This document shows positions 12,763 to 16,763 of a stretch of DNA of 16,763 nt, in pieces. A program made the translations under genes and the position numbers. Position 1 is the first letter of the stretch. Every line of letters starts with the position of its first letter. The stretch lies in the NCBI GenBank assembly GCA_964648365.1, contig CAZYLK010000138.1:1-16763 (forward strand), given 5' to 3'. Source of the DNA: SURF-32 sp964648365 (GTDB lineage: Bacteria > Planctomycetota > Phycisphaerae > UBA1845). Under the pieces are notes generated by a model, which saw nothing but the letters and a program-made list of their open reading frames with translations, ran no database searches and was not told where the DNA came from.

Positions 12763-13947
12763 ATGTGCGGCAGGGAGCATTTTGCACGATTTGTAGCAAT
12801 GGGGGCGGTATGGATGGCGGGATCCGCCGCGGCCCGGGGCGAGATCGTCTGGGGCGGCGTCTGGCAGGACGCCTTCGGCGGGCAGGATCAACAGACAGCC
12901 CAGCAGTTCACCGACTTCGGCGAACCGGCTCAGATCCTCGGCAACAACTTCAATGACTTCGGGTTCAGCCGCAACCTCGTCGTCGTGGACACGACGATGT
13001 ACGGCGCCACCATCTTCTTCCACGGCATTCACCAGTGGAACGCGATCAGCGGCGACGAGATCGGTCCGCTGGCACTTGACTCGCCGCTCGGCGATCACAT
13101 CGAGTCGTACGTTCAGGGCATCGGCTCGACGACGACGGGCGACCTGCTCATCGCCACCGCCGGCCAGGGCACCGGGCAGCGAACCGTCACGCGCTACACC
13201 ACCGACGGAAACTGGGTCCGGGACTACACGGTGACGCAGCTTCAGCACAACCAGGGCACCCCCACCGGTAACGAGGACGCGGTCTTCATCGCGTCGCGCT
13301 ACAACCCGGGCGCGTGGACCGAGCAGATCCTGATGTTCAAGACGGATGGCACATTTGTCGGCATTTTCGGCGAAGAACTGGGCGGCGACGTGGGCGACGT
13401 CGAGATCATGGGCGACTACCTGTACGCGATGAACTACATCGACGGTATCTACGTCTACGAGTTGAACGGCGAGGCGCTGCCCACGTTTTCCCGGTTCATC
13501 CCCTTCCCGAACGGCGTCAATCCGGACGACTTTGCCCTGGATGCCCTGGTCGCGGCCGCGGGAGCGCTCTACGTCGGTGATACGCCCGACGCAACCTGGT
13601 ACAAGCTGGACCTGAGCGGCAACGTGCTGGGCGAATATCACGCCGAGTTCGTGGGCAGCTTCAACTTCATGGGCTGCTTCACCGTGGTGACCGCCTCCGG
13701 GCTGGACTGCGACGCAATCAAGAAGCTGTCGCTCAAGTGCAAACGCGGCAAGGTCAAGGCGAAGGTCAAGTCCGGCCTGGAGCAAGGGACGACGCTGACG
13801 CTCTCGCTGGACGGGCAGACGCGCATCCCCGTGTCGGTCAACGCGAAGGGTAAGGCCAAGGCCAAGTTCACCAACGTCGAACCGGGCGGGCACGAAGTCT
13901 GCATTGACGAGTGCCCGGGAACGTGCGGAAACGTCTCCTGCGAGTAA
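12763..13947 (+). CDS. Secreted propeller-like protein with C-terminal Cys module
   Basis: Exported protein of 394 residues with no recognised function. A signal peptide of about 26 residues (ending near AAARG) precedes about 285 residues rich in aromatic, Gly and Asp. Recurrent strand-like blocks (GTFVGIFGEELGG, GDYLYAMNYIDGIYVYELNG, GALYVGDTPDATWYKLDLSG) suggest a beta-propeller of NHL/YncE-like kind; this is inferred from pattern only. The last 80 residues are the same Cys module that ends proteins A, B and C, here more lysine-rich (KRGKVKAKVKSG) and with two extra cysteines. ATG 12763 is chosen because GGGGGA lies 5 bases upstream. An in-frame GTG at 12739 would add eight residues before the signal peptide. 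It is a stand-alone gene between hairpins, transcribed opposite to the A-B-C cluster and about 4 kb from it. Confidence 0.85.
   Translation: MCGREHFARFVAMGAVWMAGSAAARGEIVWGGVWQDAFGGQDQQTAQQFTDFGEPAQILGNNFNDFGFSRNLVVVDTTMYGATIFFHGIHQWNAISGDEIGPLALDSPLGDHIESYVQGIGSTTTGDLLIATAGQGTGQRTVTRYTTDGNWVRDYTVTQLQHNQGTPTGNEDAVFIASRYNPGAWTEQILMFKTDGTFVGIFGEELGGDVGDVEIMGDYLYAMNYIDGIYVYELNGEALPTFSRFIPFPNGVNPDDFALDALVAAAGALYVGDTPDATWYKLDLSGNVLGEYHAEFVGSFNFMGCFTVVTASGLDCDAIKKLSLKCKRGKVKAKVKSGLEQGTTLTLSLDGQTRIPVSVNAKGKAKAKFTNVEPGGHEVCIDECPGTCGNVSCE
13705..13944 (+). other. C-terminal four-cysteine module, copy D (on a different protein architecture)
   Basis: The last 80 residues have cysteines at module positions 2, 12, 70 and 79, plus extra ones at 66 and 74. 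The C1-C2 spacing of 10 and the last-pair spacing of 9 equal those of copies A-C. KSGLEQGTTLTLSLDG lines up with KSSLAPNTPLIIDNDG, and GKAKAKF with GKGKAKF. Confidence 0.78.
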
Positions 13948-14323
13948 GTCGGTTGGCGGACACCGGGCGATCCCTCGACGCAGGAGTGTGGTGCGATCCG
14001 GACAGTGCCGACGACGGTGGCCCGCTCCAGCATGACAGGAGCGGCGCGCGGCTGGCACCCGCCACCCGGCGCGCGCGGGTGGTACCCTGCCACCAGCAGC
14101 GTGCCACCAGCAGCGCGCCGCGGGCCTCTGGTCGCCTGCGCCGACCGGTCACGCCGGCGCAGACCGGCCGCAGGTCACGAGCCTCCGACACGTGGGCAAG
14201 TTCGGCTCGCCCGGCTAGAATGGCGGTCCAGATGAGGATGCCGCAGGCGCGCGGCCGTCCGCCGGCGCCGCGGCGGCCGGGAGCGACCTCGCAAGAGCAA
14301 CGTCAATAACGGAGGACGACACC
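13948..14323. other. 376-bp gene-free region with several hairpins
   Basis: I see no supported gene here. It contains perfect inverted repeats at 14022-14044 (CCGCTCC/GGAGCGG, 9-base loop), 14062-14082 (CCACCCG/CGGGTGG, 7-base loop) and 14136-14162 (CTGCGCC/GGCGCAG, whose loop contains the palindrome GACCGGTC). A short direct repeat, GCCACCAGCAGC, occurs at 14089-14100 and 14103-14114. The first hairpin may end transcription of the upstream gene. The rest is unexplained. Confidence 0.5.
14193..14221 (+). promoter_or_regulatory. Possible sigma-70-type promoter of the P5C dehydrogenase gene
   Basis: TGGGCA (14193-14198, four of six matches to TTGACA) is followed after 17 bases by TAGAAT (14216-14221, five of six matches to TATAAT). 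It lies about 100 bases before the ATG at 14324. Confidence 0.35.
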
Positions 14324-15874
14324 ATGCTGACCCCCTATCGCCCCGAACCCTACGTCGATTTCACCCAGCCCGAGCCGCGCGAGAAGATGCTGGCGGCGCT
14401 CGAATCCGTTCGCGGACAGCTTGGCCGCACGTACCCGCTGTGGATCGGCGGCGAGCCGGTGACCACGACGCAGACGTTCAAGTCCACCAGCCCGGCCGAC
14501 CCGGATCGTGTGGTCGGGGTCATGTCCAAGGCCGACGAGGAACTGGCCCGCAAGGCCATCGCGTCGGCTGACGCCGCCTTCGCCGAGTGGAGCCGTGTCT
14601 GCCCGACTACCCGGGGTCGCATCCTGATCAAGGGGGCGCACATCATGCGCCGCCGCGTCTACGAACTGTCCGCATGGCAGGTGTTCGAAGTCAGCAAGAG
14701 CTGGATCGAGGCCTACGCCGACGTCTGCGAGACCATCGACTTCCTCGACTTCTACGGCCGCGAGATGATGCGGCTCGGCGGCGGGCATCCGACGACGCCG
14801 TTCCCGGGCGAGGAGAACGAGGTCCGCTACATGTCGCTCGGCGTCGGCGTGGTGATCCCGCCGTGGAACTTCCCCATGGCGATCTGCGCCGGCATGACCA
14901 CGGCCGCGCTGGTCACGGGCAACACGGTCGTGCTCAAGCCGGCCAGCACGTCGCCGGTCTGCGCGGCCAAGGTCGTCGAGATTCTCCATGAGGCGGGCCT
15001 GCCGAAGCAGGTGCTGAACTTCCTGCCCGGCCCCGGCGGTTCGGTGGGCGACACGCTGGTGCTGCATCCGCGGACGCGGTTCATCTCTTTCACCGGCTCG
15101 CGCGAGGTAGGCATCGGCATCTACGAGAAGGCGGCGAAGGTCGTCGAGGGGCAGATCTGGCTGAAGCGCAGCGTGCTCGAAATGGGCGGCAAGGACTGCA
15201 TCCTCGTGGACGAGACGGCGGACGTTGAGGCGGCCGCGGAGGGGATCACGGCCGCGGCGTTCGGCTTCCAGGGTCAAAAGTGCAGCGCGTGCAGCCGGGC
15301 GATCATCCACAAGGACGTTTATGACGACGTGCTGGAGCGCGTGGTCGAGCGCTCGAGGCGGATCACCATCGGCGACACCGCGTCGAGCGAGAACTTCTTC
15401 ATGGGCGCCGTCATCGACGAGAAGGCGCACAAGAAGATCAACGAGTACATCAAGATCGGCAAGGGCGAAGGCCGCGTGGCGCTCGACGGGCTGAGCCATC
15501 CGTCGAAGGGCTACTTCATCTCGCCGACCATCATCGACGGCGTCGATCGCAACGCCCGCATCGCCCAGGAAGAAATCTTCGGCCCGGTGCTCGCCTTCAT
15601 CAGGGCGAACGACTTTGAGGACGGCCTGGCGATCGCGAATGGCACGATCTACGGCCTGACCGGCGCGCTCTATTCAAACGACCGGATGCGCCTCGAACGC
15701 GCCCGCCGCGAGTTCCACGTCGGCAATCTGTACTTCAACCGCAAATGCACCGGGGCGCTGGTCGACGTGCAGCCGTTCGGCGGCTTCAACATGTCCGGCA
15801 CGGACTCGAAGGCCGGCGGGCGAGATTATCTGCAACTGTTCCTGCAAGCGAAGAGCATTGCGGAGCGGCTTTGA
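14324..15874 (+). CDS. rocA: Delta-1-pyrroline-5-carboxylate dehydrogenase (L-glutamate gamma-semialdehyde dehydrogenase)
   Basis: NAD(P)+-dependent cytoplasmic aldehyde dehydrogenase that oxidises glutamate semialdehyde (from proline or arginine) to glutamate. Its 516 residues match the usual length of the single-function RocA type. Visible motifs are PPWNFP (179-184, with the oxyanion Asn182), FTGSREVG (nucleotide-binding fold), LEMGGKD (Glu286, general base), FGFQGQKCSACSR (catalytic Cys320) and EEIFGPVLAF. QPFGGFNMSGTDSKAGG near the C terminus is typical of the P5C dehydrogenase group, which uses S/T-x-G loops to hold the substrate. GGAGG lies 9 bases before the ATG. No proline dehydrogenase gene is adjacent, so that step must be encoded elsewhere. 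It could in principle serve another semialdehyde, but the pattern across the whole protein fits P5C dehydrogenase well. Confidence 0.93.
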   Translation: MLTPYRPEPYVDFTQPEPREKMLAALESVRGQLGRTYPLWIGGEPVTTTQTFKSTSPADPDRVVGVMSKADEELARKAIASADAAFAEWSRVCPTTRGRILIKGAHIMRRRVYELSAWQVFEVSKSWIEAYADVCETIDFLDFYGREMMRLGGGHPTTPFPGEENEVRYMSLGVGVVIPPWNFPMAICAGMTTAALVTGNTVVLKPASTSPVCAAKVVEILHEAGLPKQVLNFLPGPGGSVGDTLVLHPRTRFISFTGSREVGIGIYEKAAKVVEGQIWLKRSVLEMGGKDCILVDETADVEAAAEGITAAAFGFQGQKCSACSRAIIHKDVYDDVLERVVERSRRITIGDTASSENFFMGAVIDEKAHKKINEYIKIGKGEGRVALDGLSHPSKGYFISPTIIDGVDRNARIAQEEIFGPVLAFIRANDFEDGLAIANGTIYGLTGALYSNDRMRLERARREFHVGNLYFNRKCTGALVDVQPFGGFNMSGTDSKAGGRDYLQLFLQAKSIAERL

Positions 15875-15886
15875 AGCCGATGGTGC

Positions 15887-16738
15887 GTGAGGATCGTTGT
15901 CGACTCCAACCAACTGGACCCGATTCGGCGTTGTCGCCGACTGTCGCGGCGCCAGAAGCAGAACATCACACTCGTCCTGCCGGGGGAGGTGCTCATCGAG
16001 CAGCTGAGAGGTCGCTTTGCGGCGAATCGCCTGCTGGGCGCGGCCGAGTTCAATCTGCGGTTCGGACTCTCCCCCGGAACCGTGCTAACTGCGATCGGCA
16101 ATAAGACGGCGGCCCAGATAAGGCAGTTCGACCCAGTCATTCCGTATGGAGCAAGACACCGGCTCCTGAAGCACCATCTCGCTGACGCACCCGTTGCTCT
16201 TCACCCGTTCGCCACGCAACAAGTTGAGGACAATCGGGATTGGGTTGAGGGACTCCGTCAAAAGCTGACTGCCAATAAAAAAGAGATACAGGATGCAAAG
16301 TCCCGCGGAGAAAGTCTGGAAAGCTGGAATGCTCAGAGCCTGGACGCGGCGTACGACAAGTTCTTCGCGGACGAGAATAGCCCGCTCGGCTCTTGGTTTG
16401 CCAGTGCCGCACAAAGAACAGACAAGTCGGTGCGGAGTGCCGCCTCTGCCGCGGAGCTTGTCACTGCTGCTCGCACGAATCCGTACATAAGAATGTTCGG
16501 GCGCGTGTTGCTTGCAATGCATCTGGGGTACGCCAATGTCTGGACCGATCCGAACTTCAAAGGCAGAATCTCTCCGAACCCGAACGATAAAACTGATGCC
16601 ACGCTGGCACTCTACGCTAACGCCGGCGATGTTATCCTGACGGCAGATGGAAAGTTCCGGGATCTGATGAGGCTAGCAGACCCCAATTGCTCGATCGAAG
16701 TCGCAACCTGGAGTGAGTGGATCGAGAGGCGGACTTGA
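15887..16738 (+). CDS. PIN-domain-like protein with a large central insertion
   Basis: Putative nuclease of the PIN-like fold, 283 residues. It starts MRIVVDSNQL, a beta strand ending in the first acidic residue (Asp6). GEVLIEQLRG follows with Glu34 and Glu38 as candidates for the second acidic residue. NDKTDATLALYANAGDVIL near 233-251 and LTADGKFRDL (Asp254) carry the remaining expected acidic residues and resemble the end of PIN domains. PIN toxins usually have about 130-150 residues. Here some 190 residues, mostly helical and charged, lie between the two halves. The start is GTG 15887, 12 bases after the dehydrogenase stop, with a weak ribosome binding site. G+C is visibly lower and codon use differs from the neighbours, which suggests horizontal transfer. 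No antitoxin gene is seen before it, and the window ends 25 bases after it. RNase activity is inference. Confidence 0.72.
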   Translation: MRIVVDSNQLDPIRRCRRLSRRQKQNITLVLPGEVLIEQLRGRFAANRLLGAAEFNLRFGLSPGTVLTAIGNKTAAQIRQFDPVIPYGARHRLLKHHLADAPVALHPFATQQVEDNRDWVEGLRQKLTANKKEIQDAKSRGESLESWNAQSLDAAYDKFFADENSPLGSWFASAAQRTDKSVRSAASAAELVTAARTNPYIRMFGRVLLAMHLGYANVWTDPNFKGRISPNPNDKTDATLALYANAGDVILTADGKFRDLMRLADPNCSIEVATWSEWIERRT

Positions 16739-16763
16739 TACGGCCCTTTGGGTCGGCGGCTTC

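Noticed and set aside
12658..14058. 466-residue open frame on the minus strand opposite the secreted propeller-like gene
   Set aside because: The composition is Arg/Val/Asp-rich without recognisable motifs. The plus frame has a ribosome binding site, a signal peptide and the shared Cys module.
14303..15499. 398-residue open frame on the minus strand opposite the P5C dehydrogenase
   Set aside because: It is antisense to a clear aldehyde dehydrogenase and resembles no protein family.

Overview
The window is a G+C-rich bacterial chromosome segment. Large secreted proteins built from T5SS/PEP-CTERM-associated-type repeats, a di-haem cytochrome c peroxidase, an ECF sigma factor and a HupE/UreJ-like membrane protein together suggest a planctomycete or a similar environmental Gram-negative bacterium. 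This is inferred from gene content only; no rRNA or other marker gene is present. I see no CRISPR array, tRNA, insertion sequence or prophage.

Layout. (1) 185-1273 (+) is a secreted di-haem cytochrome c peroxidase. It converges on the next block across a perfect 10-bp hairpin at 1339-1363. (2) 1370-8567 (-) holds three tandem paralogous genes, read 8567>6003, 5883>3823 and 3757>1370. Each encodes a signal peptide, a conserved Cys-containing N-terminal module, a long array of Gly-rich beta-helix-type repeats and a 79-residue C-terminal module with four invariant cysteines. (3) 8845-9414 (+) is an ECF sigma factor divergent from that cluster. (4) 9451-11364 (-) is a histidine ammonia-lyase-type MIO enzyme, longer than usual at the N terminus and with Ser-Ser-Gly where Ala-Ser-Gly is canonical. 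(5) 11444-12607 (+) is a HupE/UreJ-type membrane protein. (6) 12763-13947 (+) is a secreted, probably propeller-like protein. It is unrelated to the block-2 proteins except that it ends in the same C-terminal Cys module. (7) 13948-14323 is a 376-bp gene-free gap with several hairpins and a possible promoter. (8) 14324-15874 (+) is a delta-1-pyrroline-5-carboxylate dehydrogenase. (9) 15887-16738 (+) is a PIN-domain-like protein of visibly lower G+C.

How the genes may work together. The strongest theme is an export and cell-surface system. Four secreted proteins with two different architectures share one small basic C-terminal module with fixed cysteine spacing, and none shows a PEP-CTERM, LPXTG, dockerin or autotransporter barrel. 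The module is therefore a candidate for an undescribed sorting, anchoring or assembly domain. The divergent ECF sigma factor could control the three-gene cluster; this is inference from position only. The ammonia-lyase and the P5C dehydrogenase both belong to amino-acid catabolism leading to glutamate (histidine and proline or arginine routes) but are not in one operon.
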